DNA of 64,000 bases from Paracoccaceae bacterium (GTDB lineage Bacteria; Pseudomonadota; Alphaproteobacteria; Rhodobacterales; Rhodobacteraceae). The stretch covers positions 116,534 through 180,533 of the forward strand of contig WKFK01000008.1 in assembly GCA_014872815.1 (NCBI GenBank), written 5' to 3'. The notes beneath the pieces were generated by a model, which was given only the letters and a program-made list of their open reading frames with translations, was not told the origin of the DNA and ran no database searches. Shown piece after piece: positions 33,485-41,807 of the stretch (positions are counted from its first letter, which is position 1; every line of letters begins with the position of its first letter). A program made the position numbers and the translations under genes.

Positions 33485-35497
33485 ATGACAAATCCGCTGC
33501 TGTCCGTGTGGGACACCCCGTTTAAGCTCGCCCCGTTTGATAAGATTTCTGACGCCGATTTTGCGCCTGCCTTTGAGGAGGCTTTGGCCGCGCATAAGGC
33601 AGAAATCGAGGCGATTGCCGCGAGTGCCGAGGCACCTAGCTTTGCCAACACAATTGAAGCCATGGAAGTGGCTGGAGAAGGGCTCGACAAAGTGCTGTCC
33701 GTCTTTTTCTCGGTCGCCGGAGCGGACAGTAATCCGGCACGTGAAGAGTTGCAGCGGGACTTCTCCCCCAAACTGGCGGCGCACTCGGCGGAGATTTCGG
33801 CGAACAAAGCGTTGTTTGGCCGGATCAAGACGATTTGGGATGCGCGGGACACTTTGGACCTGACGGAAGAGCAGCAGCGGGTGTTGATGTTGACGCATCG
33901 TGGATTTGTGCGCGGAGGGGCGGCGCTGGAAGGCGATGTGGATGCGCGTATGAAAGAGATCAAAAGCCGGTTGGCTGTGTTGGGCACAGAGTTCACGCAG
34001 AACCTTCTGGCGGATGAACGCGAGTGGTTCATGCCCTTGGCCGAAGAAGATCTCGGAGGGTTGCCAGAGTTTGCTGTGGATGCGGCTCGAGCGGCAGGGG
34101 AAGAGAAGGGTGCAGAGGGGCCGGTTGTGACTCTGTCGCGCTCGATCATTGTGCCGTTCTTGCAGTTTTCGCCGCGTCGCGACCTGCGGGAGAAGGCATT
34201 TGAGGCGTGGGCAGCACGTGGGGCGAACGGAGGCGAAACCGACAACCGCGCCATTGCGGGGGAGATCCTGGCACTGCGAGAGGAGCGGGCGAAGTTGCTG
34301 GGATATGCCAGTTTTGCAGATTACAAACTGGAAACCGAGATGGCCAAGACGCCTGACGCGGTGCGCGGGTTGTTGATGGATGTCTGGGAGCCAGCCAAGG
34401 CGCGGGCGGAGGCGGATGCCGCCGTGCTGACCGAGATGATGCATGCGGATGGGATCAACGGCGATCTGGCACCGTGGGATTGGCGCTACTACGCGGAGAA
34501 GCGGCGCAAGGCGGAGCACGATCTGGATGAGGCGGCGCTCAAACCTTACCTGCAGCTTGATCGGATGATCGAGGCCAGCTTTGCGTGTGCGACCAAGCTG
34601 TTTGGATTGCAATTCAAGGCGTTGGATGTGCCGCTGTATCATGAGGATTGCCGCGCTTGGGAAGTGACACGCGACGGCGATCATGTGGCGGTGTTCATTG
34701 GCGACTATTTTGCGCGGGGCGGGAAACGCTCTGGTGCGTGGTGTTCGGCGATGCGGGGGCAGGCGAAATTCCCGGAGGTGCAGGGGCCTGTTGTTATTAA
34801 TGTCTGCAATTTTGCAAAGGGCGATCCGGCGTTGCTCAGCTATGACGATGCACGCACGCTGTTTCACGAGTTTGGCCATGCGTTGCATCAGATGCTGTCC
34901 AATGTGACCTATGAGAGCATTTCGGGCACCTCTGTGGCGCGGGACTTTGTCGAGTTGCCAAGTCAGCTGTATGAGCACTGGCTGGAGGTGCCTGAGGTGT
35001 TGGCGGAGTATGCCACCCATGCGGAGACCGGTGAGCCGATGCCACAGGCGATGTTGGAGAAGGTGCTGGGTGCGGCGAACTTTGATCAGGGCTTTGCCAC
35101 GGTGGAATATGTCGCTTCTGCGCTGGTCGATCTGGCGTTCCATGAAGGTGCCGCGCCAAGCGATCCGATGGCGAAACAGGCGGAGGTTCTGGCGGAGCTG
35201 GGCATGCCTGCGGCGATCACCATGCGCCACGCCACGCCGCATTTTGCCCATGTGTTTGCCGGGGACGGCTATAGCTCTGGCTACTACAGCTACATGTGGT
35301 CGGAGGTGATGGATGCGGACGCGTTTGAAGCCTTTGAGGAGGCGGGGGACGCGTTTGATCCGGAGACGGCCAAGGCCCTGGAGCAGCATATCCTGTCGAC
35401 CGGCGGATCGGTGGAAGCCGATGAGCTCTATAAGCGGTTCCGCGGGCGTTTGCCGGGCGTTGAAGCGCTTTTGAAAGGGCGCGGCTTGGCGGCCTAA
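33485..35497 (+). CDS. M3 family zinc oligopeptidase (peptidyl-dipeptidase Dcp / OpdA-like)
   Basis: A 670-residue metallopeptidase that trims peptides in the cytoplasm. The zinc site HEFGH is at about 461-465 with the further ligand Glu expected in the segment ISGTSVARDFVELPSQ about 25 residues on. Closely related Dcp and oligopeptidase A cannot be separated by eye; the length fits both. No signal peptide. The ATG at 33485 has AAGGAG 9 bases upstream, so an alternative start 17 codons earlier is rejected. A strong bidirectional terminator follows. Confidence 0.9.
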   Translation: MTNPLLSVWDTPFKLAPFDKISDADFAPAFEEALAAHKAEIEAIAASAEAPSFANTIEAMEVAGEGLDKVLSVFFSVAGADSNPAREELQRDFSPKLAAHSAEISANKALFGRIKTIWDARDTLDLTEEQQRVLMLTHRGFVRGGAALEGDVDARMKEIKSRLAVLGTEFTQNLLADEREWFMPLAEEDLGGLPEFAVDAARAAGEEKGAEGPVVTLSRSIIVPFLQFSPRRDLREKAFEAWAARGANGGETDNRAIAGEILALREERAKLLGYASFADYKLETEMAKTPDAVRGLLMDVWEPAKARAEADAAVLTEMMHADGINGDLAPWDWRYYAEKRRKAEHDLDEAALKPYLQLDRMIEASFACATKLFGLQFKALDVPLYHEDCRAWEVTRDGDHVAVFIGDYFARGGKRSGAWCSAMRGQAKFPEVQGPVVINVCNFAKGDPALLSYDDARTLFHEFGHALHQMLSNVTYESISGTSVARDFVELPSQLYEHWLEVPEVLAEYATHAETGEPMPQAMLEKVLGAANFDQGFATVEYVASALVDLAFHEGAAPSDPMAKQAEVLAELGMPAAITMRHATPHFAHVFAGDGYSSGYYSYMWSEVMDADAFEAFEEAGDAFDPETAKALEQHILSTGGSVEADELYKRFRGRLPGVEALLKGRGLAA

Positions 35498-35520
35498 AGC
35501 GCACTTCAGTTGAAAGAGAA

Positions 35521-35556
35521 AACACCCGCAGGCGGAGGAGCCCTGCGGGTGTTTTT
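35521..35556. terminator. bidirectional intrinsic terminator
   Basis: AACACCCGCAGG pairs perfectly with CCTGCGGGTGTT around a 9-base loop, followed by TTT on the plus strand. The A-rich left flank (AGAGAAA) gives a T-rich tail on the minus strand. It separates the convergent oligopeptidase and glycine-zipper lipoprotein genes. Confidence 0.88.
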
Positions 35557-35562
35557 GTGTGT

Positions 35563-35931
35563 TTAGCCGATCACGTCGTGGCCGCGGTTTTGCATGCAGC
35601 GGATCAGAACGTTGCGGCGTTCGTCATTCACTTTTGAAGCGTTTTCGGCTGCGCCAATGGCGCCGCCGGTGATTGCGCCAACCACGGCACCTTCCCATTC
35701 ATCATCTGCCTCGATGGCGCCTACGCCTGCGCCAATCACCGCGCCAATCGCGGCGCTTTCGGCGCCTGCGCCGTTGGTGAAGGAGGCCGCCTGTGCGTGG
35801 CAGGCGTTGTAATCGCTGTCAAAATTGGCGTTGCGGGTGCCGTCCACTGTCAGGGGGCGATCCACTGGCGCGGTGCAGGCAGCCAAAGACAGGGCGGCAA
35901 TCAGGCTAAGCATCAATGTGTTGTGTGTCAT
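35563..35931 (-). CDS. glycine-zipper lipoprotein
   Basis: A 122-residue lipoprotein with lipobox LSLAAC and Cys19. The middle contains the glycine zipper AIGAVIGAGVGAIEADD followed by VVGAITGGAIGAAENA, two small-residue helices that pack in membranes, and a charged C-terminus with two Cys residues bracketing the mature domain. Similar to SlyB/OsmB-type envelope lipoproteins of unknown exact role. The gene ends at the shared terminator. Confidence 0.78.
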   Translation of the reverse strand: MTHNTLMLSLIAALSLAACTAPVDRPLTVDGTRNANFDSDYNACHAQAASFTNGAGAESAAIGAVIGAGVGAIEADDEWEGAVVGAITGGAIGAAENASKVNDERRNVLIRCMQNRGHDVIG

Positions 35932-36019
35932 TTGGGTTGATCCTTTTCAAAATGAGTCCGTCTTGGGATGGCGGCTATTTAAGAAGGTCTGATTTTCATT
36001 TCAAGGCAAAAGTTTTATG

Positions 36020-36031
36020 TTTTACGTAAAA
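36020..36031. promoter_or_regulatory. TTTTACGTAAAA palindrome upstream of DUF2975/HTH genes
   Basis: A perfect 12-base palindrome, flanked by AGTTTT at 36011-36016 and AAAACT at 36029-36034, lies 58 bases before the DUF2975 gene start. It is a plausible operator for the small HTH protein encoded next, but no binding data exist. Confidence 0.4.
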
Positions 36032-36088
36032 ACTTGCATGAGAAACATAATTCGATTACTGAGAGGCAACAACTTTTGGAGCAAAATC

Positions 36089-36598
36089 ATGAAGCTAGTG
36101 GCCCGTCTCGCCATGCTGATCACGCTGGTCTATTTCACCTTTGGTTGGGCGGTGTTGTGGATATCCGCCTTCCTGGGCACAGGCGAAATGCTCGCCGATG
36201 CCTTTGATTTGCCGCTGGATATGCCGGTGCCGCCGATGTGGGCGATTCTGGTTGGTATGGGCATGATGTGGCCCGCCCTAATCAGTTTGGGCGTCGGGTT
36301 CTGGGCGTTGGACCGCATCCTGCTTTTGAAAAATCCGCAGGATTTTGCGCAGATGGGAAAACACCTCAGGCTGTGCGCCTACGCGTTTTTGGCGTTTTGG
36401 CTGCTCAATGCACTGAATGTGTCGATGCAGCCGGTGGTGTTGAGCGCCCATTTGGCCCCGGAGTTGCGCCCGGAGTTTGTACTGATCGACATCGATATTG
36501 ATGTGGTATTCCTGGTGCTTGGGGTGGTGTTTTTTGCGATCAGCCGGTCGCTCAATCAGGCGCAAGAAATTGCTGACGAGAACAGCCAGTTCCTGTAG
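36089..36598 (+). CDS. DUF2975 membrane protein
   Basis: A 169-residue protein with four hydrophobic helices (first MLITLVYFTFGWAVLWIS, last VVFLVLGVVFFAIS), matching DUF2975. In Bacillus and others DUF2975 proteins are paired with a YozG-type Cro/CI regulator, as they are here. The role is unknown; a membrane sensor or anti-regulator is a guess. GGAG lies 8 bases before the ATG at 36089. The longer frame upstream includes the AT-rich promoter region and is rejected. The regulator gene follows after 8 bases. Confidence 0.8.
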   Translation: MKLVARLAMLITLVYFTFGWAVLWISAFLGTGEMLADAFDLPLDMPVPPMWAILVGMGMMWPALISLGVGFWALDRILLLKNPQDFAQMGKHLRLCAYAFLAFWLLNALNVSMQPVVLSAHLAPELRPEFVLIDIDIDVVFLVLGVVFFAISRSLNQAQEIADENSQFL

Positions 36599-36606
36599 GA
36601 GGCCCT

Positions 36607-36819
36607 ATGCCCATACGCATCAACCTCGATCTGGAACTGGTGAAACGCAAGATGACTTCGCGCGAATTGGCGCAGGCCATTGGATTGACCGAGACCAACC
36701 TCAGCCTGCTGAAGTCCGGCAAGGTGAAAGGCATACGCTTCAATACGCTGGAGGCGATTTGTGCCCACCTGGGATGTCAGCCCGGCGATATTCTGGAGTA
36801 TGTGCCGGAAGAGGAGTAG
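36607..36819 (+). CDS. small Cro/CI-type HTH regulator (YozG-like)
   Basis: A 70-residue helix-turn-helix protein. The HTH lies in SRELAQAIGLTETNLSLLKSGKV (about 18-40), and the following KGIRFNTLEAICAHLGCQPGDILEY is the usual YozG dimerisation helix region. It is the partner of DUF2975 immediately upstream (8-base gap with GGAGG upstream of its ATG), and probably binds the palindrome before the operon. Confidence 0.85.
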   Translation: MPIRINLDLELVKRKMTSRELAQAIGLTETNLSLLKSGKVKGIRFNTLEAICAHLGCQPGDILEYVPEEE

Positions 36820-36828
36820 GGCAATACA

Positions 36829-36857
36829 AAGGGCGCCGCAGGATTGCGGGCGCCCTT
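36829..36857. terminator. hairpin between HTH gene and pmm/pgm
   Basis: AAGGGCGCC (36829-36837) pairs with GGCGCCCTT (36849-36857) around an 11-base loop, between convergent genes. T-runs on either side are short, so efficiency is unsure. Confidence 0.5.
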
Positions 36858-36881
36858 CTAATTAGGTGTTGCTGTATTTGA

Positions 36882-38378
36882 TCAGATCGTCTGGTCGTAG
36901 TCGCCAACACCAGGCTCGGTGCGGATCACGGCGTCGATCTCGGCAAAGATCTGGCGCATTTCGGCGTCGCTTTCGTTGCTTTCGATCACCACCACCAAGT
37001 TTGGCGTGTTGGAAGACGCGCGCACAAGGCCCCAGCTGCCGTTGTCCAGGATCACGCGGGCGCCATTGACGGTCACCACTTCGCTGATCGCGCGACCGGC
37101 GATTTTTTCACCTGCGTCGTGCATGGCAGTGAGCTTGGCCACGATACGCTCAAGAATGTCGTATTTCTCGGTGTCCGCCGCATAGGGCGACATCGTCGGG
37201 GTGGACCAGGTTTTGGGCAGGGCCTTGCGCATGTCCGACATTTTCATGTCCGGGTTGCGGTCGAGCATTTTGCAGATTTCCACAGCCACGCGCATGCCGC
37301 AGTCGTAGCCACGACCCACGTCGCCTGCGAGAAAGTAATGGCCGGATTTCTCAAAGCCAGCCAGCGCGCCAAGTTCGTGTACGCGGCGTTTCATATGGCT
37401 GTGGCCGGTTTTCCAGTAGTCAGTTTTGGCGCCGGTGGCCAAGAGATCTGGGTCGGCTGCATAAAGCCCGGTGGATTTTACGTCGGCCACAAAAGTGGCG
37501 TTGGGGTAGAGCTTGCCAAGGTCCTTGGCCATGATCACGCCAACCTTATCGGCAAAGATTTCTTCGCCCTCGTCATCCACCACACCGCAGCGGTCGCCGT
37601 CACCGTCAAAGCCAAGCGCGAGGTCCGCGCCGGAGGCCTTCACGCTGTCGGACATGTCGTGCAGCATTTCCATGGCTTCGGGGTTGGGGTTGTAGTTCGG
37701 GAAGGTGTAGTCCAGCCGGTTGTGGCTATCGACCACTTCCACGCCCATACGTTTGAAGATTTCCGGGGCAAAAGCGGCGGCGGTGCCGTTGCCGGTGGCG
37801 CAGACCACTTTCAGAGGGCGGGACATTTTGAAGTCACCAACCAGATCGTCGATGTAGGCTTCGCGCACACCATCGATGACCTCGTGTTTGCCACCGTCAT
37901 GCGCGTCAAAGTCGCCATTGAGGACGATGTCGCGCAGTTCGGCCATTTCGTCCGGGCCATGCGTGAGCGGCTTTTCAAAGCCCATTTTCACGCCGGTCCA
38001 GCCATTGGGGTTGTGGGACGCGGTGACCATGGCGACGGCAGGGGCATCAAGATGGAATTGGGCAAAATAGGCCATAGGAGACAGGGCCGGGCCGATGTCT
38101 TTCACGTGGATGCCGGCCTTCATCAGGCCAACAATCAACGCCATTTTGATCGAGACGGAATAGTCACGGTAGTCGTTGCCGACGGCAATCACCGGCTCAA
38201 TGCCACGGCGTTGCATTTGGGTGCCAAGGCCAAAGCCAAGCGCAGTCATGCCGGGGAGGTTGATTGCCTCAGGAAACTGCCAGCGGGCGTCATATTCGCG
38301 GAAGCCGGTTGGGGCAATCATCGGGTCGCGCAGGAATTCCCAGGTGTTTGGGCGCACTTCAGGCAATGGTTTTTTCAT
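36882..38378 (-). CDS. phosphomannomutase/phosphoglucomutase
   Basis: A 498-residue alpha-D-phosphohexomutase interconverting 1- and 6-phosphates of mannose or glucose, supplying nucleotide-sugar precursors for capsule or lipopolysaccharide. The phosphoserine loop TASHNPNG is at 119-126 (Ser121), the metal loop is GFDGDGDRCG near 250, and the sugar-specificity and phosphate loops follow. The longer N-terminus and sequence match the PMM/PGM type rather than a strict phosphoglucomutase. It is the last gene of the capsule cluster, 31 bases downstream of kdsA. Confidence 0.9.
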   Translation of the reverse strand: MKKPLPEVRPNTWEFLRDPMIAPTGFREYDARWQFPEAINLPGMTALGFGLGTQMQRRGIEPVIAVGNDYRDYSVSIKMALIVGLMKAGIHVKDIGPALSPMAYFAQFHLDAPAVAMVTASHNPNGWTGVKMGFEKPLTHGPDEMAELRDIVLNGDFDAHDGGKHEVIDGVREAYIDDLVGDFKMSRPLKVVCATGNGTAAAFAPEIFKRMGVEVVDSHNRLDYTFPNYNPNPEAMEMLHDMSDSVKASGADLALGFDGDGDRCGVVDDEGEEIFADKVGVIMAKDLGKLYPNATFVADVKSTGLYAADPDLLATGAKTDYWKTGHSHMKRRVHELGALAGFEKSGHYFLAGDVGRGYDCGMRVAVEICKMLDRNPDMKMSDMRKALPKTWSTPTMSPYAADTEKYDILERIVAKLTAMHDAGEKIAGRAISEVVTVNGARVILDNGSWGLVRASSNTPNLVVVIESNESDAEMRQIFAEIDAVIRTEPGVGDYDQTI

Positions 38379-38409
38379 GGCAAGGTCTCAGTTGTTTCAA
38401 AAGAGGTGT

Positions 38410-39243
38410 CTAAATTACTATTGGATTGGCTTTCGCGAGAGCATCAAATTGCATCAGCGTGTCAAGCAAAGCGGGCATTTGGTCGAGCGGGATCATATTT
38501 GGGCCATCAGACGGCGCATTGTCCGGATCTTGGTGCGTTTCAATAAAGACGGCGGCGGTGCCAATGCTGACTGCGGCGCGGGCCATCACAGGCGCAAATT
38601 CGCGTTGGCCGCCGGAGCTGCCGCCCTGACCGCCGGGCTGTTGCACCGAATGGGTAGCGTCCATCACCACCGGGTAGCCGGTTTTGGCCATTTGCGGCAG
38701 GGAGCGCATGTCCGCCACAAGGGTATTGTAGCCAAAAGAGGTGCCGCGCTCAGTCAGCAGGATGTTGGTGTTTCCGGTGCTTTCGATCTTGGTGACGATG
38801 TTGCCCATCTCCCAAGGCGCCAGGAATTGGCCCTTCTTCACGTTCACCGCCGCGCCGGTTTTACCTGCGGCGAGAAGCATGTCGGTCTGACGGCAGAGGA
38901 AGGCGGGGATTTGCAGGATGTCGACGGCTTCAGCGGCCAAAGCGCATTGCTCTTCGGTGTGCACGTCGGTCAGCACCGGCACGTCAAAGTCCTTGCGGAT
39001 GCCGTCCAGAACCGAGAGGCCCGCGTCCAAGCCTAGGCCGCGAATACCGGTGAGCGAGGTGCGGTTGGCCTTGTCGTAGCTGGCTTTGAACACATATTGC
39101 GCCCCTGCCGCCGCACAGGCTTCTTTCATGGTGCCTGCGATCATTTCGGCGTGGTCTTTGCTCTCCAATTGGCAAGGGCCAGCAATGACCGTCAAAGGAA
39201 GGTCGTTGCCGATGGTGAGAGCACCAACATTTACATGTTTCAT
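38410..39243 (-). CDS. kdsA: 3-deoxy-8-phosphooctulonate synthase
   Basis: Condenses arabinose 5-phosphate and phosphoenolpyruvate to Kdo 8-phosphate. The 277-residue protein shows the family opening IAGPCQLES near 20-28, KASYDKANR and RGLGLDAGL, and the later TERGTSFGYN with PVVMDATHSVQQPGG. Kdo is needed for lipid A inner core and also for the poly-Kdo linker of group 2 capsules. Overlap by one base with the KpsE-like gene, and the kpsT gene upstream, favour a capsule role here. A second kdsA for lipopolysaccharide may exist outside the window. Confidence 0.95.
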   Translation of the reverse strand: MKHVNVGALTIGNDLPLTVIAGPCQLESKDHAEMIAGTMKEACAAAGAQYVFKASYDKANRTSLTGIRGLGLDAGLSVLDGIRKDFDVPVLTDVHTEEQCALAAEAVDILQIPAFLCRQTDMLLAAGKTGAAVNVKKGQFLAPWEMGNIVTKIESTGNTNILLTERGTSFGYNTLVADMRSLPQMAKTGYPVVMDATHSVQQPGGQGGSSGGQREFAPVMARAAVSIGTAAVFIETHQDPDNAPSDGPNMIPLDQMPALLDTLMQFDALAKANPIVI

Positions 39244-40883
39244 TACGAAGACACCTGTTCTCTGAGGATGGACGCGGTTAGCGAGATCATCAGATAGATG
39301 CCCGAAAAGATGAGGAAGGCCAAGATCGTGTTTTCAAAGCTGCGCGGGTAGGACGGGTCCTGCGCGGAGACCGGATCCACCGAGGTGGTCAGGTAGCGCA
39401 CCTGACGGTTGGCTTCCAACTCGGTCTGCTTGAGCGTTTGCAGAGATGTCTGCATTTGCAGGTCTGCGGTGGCAAGGTCTGCCTGCGCGATTTGAATTTG
39501 CGAGGTTTTGGCGGCCAAGGATTGTTCGCCTGCGGTGGCTTCTGTCATGCGGGCGCGCTGTTGCGCCAAAGCTGCCTCAAGGCGGCGGACGTCGCCGCGC
39601 ACACCTTCGACTCGTGCTTTGTTGGGGCGCGCGTTGTCTTCCAAAGCGGCCAGTTGCAGCTGTTTCTCTTGCAGCTGGATTTCCAAATTGGTGATTTGTT
39701 GGCGCAGGGAGGCGATCACGCCTTCCGGGTCAAGCACGGTGTTTTCTTGCAGGCGGACCAGTTCAGCCTGAGCGTCACGGCGTTCCTGTTTGGCGGTTTC
39801 CAAGCTCTTGCGGGCGTCGCGCAGTTGGTCTTCGCGTTTGCGCTGCGAGAGGTCATCAACCCGTTGTTCCGCATAAGAAATAAGCGCCTTGGAGAACTCT
39901 GTCGCCACCTCTGGATCCGCCGCGCTAACTTCCATGCGAATGGAGCCTTCGGTGGGGTCATAGCCGATTTTCACGAACTTTTTGTAGACCTTGTAGGCCT
40001 GTTCGTTGGACGGATCGGCGGTCAATCGTTGGATGGCGTCAATGTTGGGATCGGAGAAGTGGTCTTTGAAACCGGCATCACGGTCCAGCCGGATCATCGC
40101 GTCCTTACTGGTGAGGTAGTCCTGTACTGCAATTGCGTCCTGATTGGAGTTGAGCTGTGCGGGCAAGAGGCCACCCAAGGCACCGCCAGCACCGGCGGAG
40201 TCCGCCTGCTGCACCAGGAAGGCGGATTTGGTGGAGTACATCGGCGTTGCGACGGAATAGAAGTACCACCCCGCAAAGGCCGTTGGCAGGAAGACAAAGG
40301 CCGACAGCCGCGCGAGCAGCAAAAGCAGGCGGCGACGGCGACGGCGGGCGATGTCTTTTTGAATTTCGCCGATTTCCAGCGCCCGCATTTCTGCCGGGGA
40401 CATGGTTTCCGTTGAGGGGAGCGTGCTTTTGCCCATCGGCATGGTTTGTGGCAGCTGTACCTTGCCCGCTTCGGCCGGTTTCTTGTTGGCTTTGTCCGAC
40501 GGCATCAGGTCCAGCATGTTGGTGCGCTGAAACGGATCGATGCCCGCCTCCCGCAACACGCGGACCGCGTCATAGTCGGAGGTGGCGGCCAGACCTTGTT
40601 TTTGTGCCATACGCCGGGCCATGCGCAGTTGGCGCCCAGTCAGGCCTTCGCGTTTGATGGCGTCAATCGCGGCTTCGGCCCCTTGGGGTGTGGGCTGCGC
40701 CGTGTTGGCGGGCGCAGCGCCCGTTGGCGGTGTTGGCTGTGCCGGGGTGGCCATGTTTACGGCGCGCGGCGCGGCCTGCGCAGCCGGTTGAGCAGAAGGT
40801 TGCGGCGCTGCTTCCCCCGGTTGGGCGGGCGGCGTTTCGCTGCGGCGGACGCGGAATTTTTTAGCCTTGGGTTTGGTAGTCAT
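39243..40883 (-). CDS. KpsE-like capsule export inner-membrane protein
   Basis: A 546-residue polysaccharide co-polymerase-type protein with two transmembrane helices: about residues 185-210 (LLLLLARLSAFVFLPTAF) and near the C-terminus (TILAFLIFSGIYLMISL). Between them is a periplasmic domain with a long coiled coil rich in Glu, Arg and Gln. Residues 1-65 are Pro/Ala/Gln-rich and 75-115 a basic helical segment, about 160 residues more than E. coli KpsE. It would link the KpsMT transporter to an outer-membrane channel; kpsM and kpsD are not in the window. The ATG at 40883 lies 23 bases inside the end of kpsT. Confidence 0.82.
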   Translation of the reverse strand: MTTKPKAKKFRVRRSETPPAQPGEAAPQPSAQPAAQAAPRAVNMATPAQPTPPTGAAPANTAQPTPQGAEAAIDAIKREGLTGRQLRMARRMAQKQGLAATSDYDAVRVLREAGIDPFQRTNMLDLMPSDKANKKPAEAGKVQLPQTMPMGKSTLPSTETMSPAEMRALEIGEIQKDIARRRRRRLLLLLARLSAFVFLPTAFAGWYFYSVATPMYSTKSAFLVQQADSAGAGGALGGLLPAQLNSNQDAIAVQDYLTSKDAMIRLDRDAGFKDHFSDPNIDAIQRLTADPSNEQAYKVYKKFVKIGYDPTEGSIRMEVSAADPEVATEFSKALISYAEQRVDDLSQRKREDQLRDARKSLETAKQERRDAQAELVRLQENTVLDPEGVIASLRQQITNLEIQLQEKQLQLAALEDNARPNKARVEGVRGDVRRLEAALAQQRARMTEATAGEQSLAAKTSQIQIAQADLATADLQMQTSLQTLKQTELEANRQVRYLTTSVDPVSAQDPSYPRSFENTILAFLIFSGIYLMISLTASILREQVSS

Positions 40884-41520
40884 AGAGCTGTTTGGCCTCT
40901 TCCAAGGTGTCGAACATATACAGTTTGCCATTGAGCAGCACAGCGGCCGATCTTGCAAATTTTTCCAGCACTTGCGGCTGGTGTGACACAATCACAATTG
41001 TGGTGGTGCGCAGGCGTTCTCGCAGCACTTCACCGGCTTTTTTGTTGAACTCCACATCGGTGGAGGAGGGCATGCCCTCGTCGATCAGGTAGATGTCGAA
41101 ATCCAGTGCGAGCATCAGCGCAAAAGTGAAGCGCGAGCGCATACCGGACGAATAGGTTCCGAGCGGCTGCTCGAAATACTCGCCAAGATTACAAAGCCAG
41201 CGGCAGAAGGCTTCGACATAGTCCGGGTCCAGCCCGTAGAGGCGCGCGATGTAGCGACTGTTTTCCACGGCGTTGTGTTTGTTGACCACGCCGCCCATAA
41301 AGCCCAGCGGGAAAGAAATCCGGCAATCGCGGCGGATCACGCCTTCGTCCGGCTTTTCCAAGCCCGCCATCATGTTGATCAGCGTGGTTTTGCCGGTGCC
41401 GTTTGGGGCGAGGATGCCAAGAGAGTTCCCCAATTCGACACGAAAGGAGACGCGCTCAAGGATGACCTTGCGCTGCGTGCCGGTCCAGAAGGACTTACTC
41501 ACATTGTCGAACTCGAGCAT
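40861..41520 (-). CDS. kpsT: capsule polysaccharide ABC transporter, ATP-binding protein
   Basis: A 219-residue ATPase that powers export of capsule polysaccharide through a KpsM partner. Walker A is APNGTGKT at 38-45 (Ala38 where Gly is usual), the signature is YSSGMRSR near 121, Walker B is YLIDEG near 144, and the H-loop His is in VIVSHQPQ. The MLEFDNVSKSF start is typical of KpsT. It is the first gene of an operon with the KpsE-like, kdsA and pmm/pgm genes, but no membrane subunit is encoded next to it. An extended -10 promoter lies about 30 bases upstream. Confidence 0.9.
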   Translation of the reverse strand: MLEFDNVSKSFWTGTQRKVILERVSFRVELGNSLGILAPNGTGKTTLINMMAGLEKPDEGVIRRDCRISFPLGFMGGVVNKHNAVENSRYIARLYGLDPDYVEAFCRWLCNLGEYFEQPLGTYSSGMRSRFTFALMLALDFDIYLIDEGMPSSTDVEFNKKAGEVLRERLRTTTIVIVSHQPQVLEKFARSAAVLLNGKLYMFDTLEEAKQLYDYQTQG

Positions 41521-41550
41521 TACCTGCTCCCGAAACTGCTCTCATGTGCC

Positions 41551-41559
41551 ATTATAGCA
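41551..41559 (-). promoter_or_regulatory. extended -10 element of the capsule operon
   Basis: On the minus strand TGCTATAAT is a perfect TATAAT with an upstream TGn, about 31 bases before the kpsT ATG. No good -35 is seen at 16-18 bases, as is usual for extended -10 promoters. The rest of the 287-base gap (41521-41807) holds only the permease hairpin. Confidence 0.5.
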
Positions 41560-41750
41560 CGATACTTCACACCAAAGTGGTTAACGCTCTGACGGCGTTT
41601 GTCCCAATATGTCGGATTCGCCGGGCACATAGCAACTGTCTGTGGCTGGAAAGGGGCGAGAAATATTGAAAATTCTCTCTGAAACCGGAAGTGGCGGGAA
41701 GAATTGGGGAAATTTGATGTTTTCGGTTGCGTTGTTAAGCATCGACATGA

Positions 41751-41783
41751 AAACCACCGATGCGTTGCGCGCACCGGTGGTTT
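41751..41783 (-). terminator. hairpin downstream of the ArsR-permease operon
   Basis: AAACCACCG (41751-41759) pairs with CGGTGGTTT (41775-41783) around a 15-base loop, 25 bases after the permease stop on the minus strand. The stem ends in TTT, but no further U-tract follows, so it is a weak terminator candidate. Confidence 0.45.
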
Positions 41784-41807
41784 GGCTGTTTGGGGGCAGG
41801 AATTTGG

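Noticed and set aside
33410-35389. 659-codon open frame opposite the M3 oligopeptidase
   Set aside because: The plus-strand protein has the HEFGH zinc site and a ribosome-binding site; the antisense product is Arg/His-rich shadow sequence.
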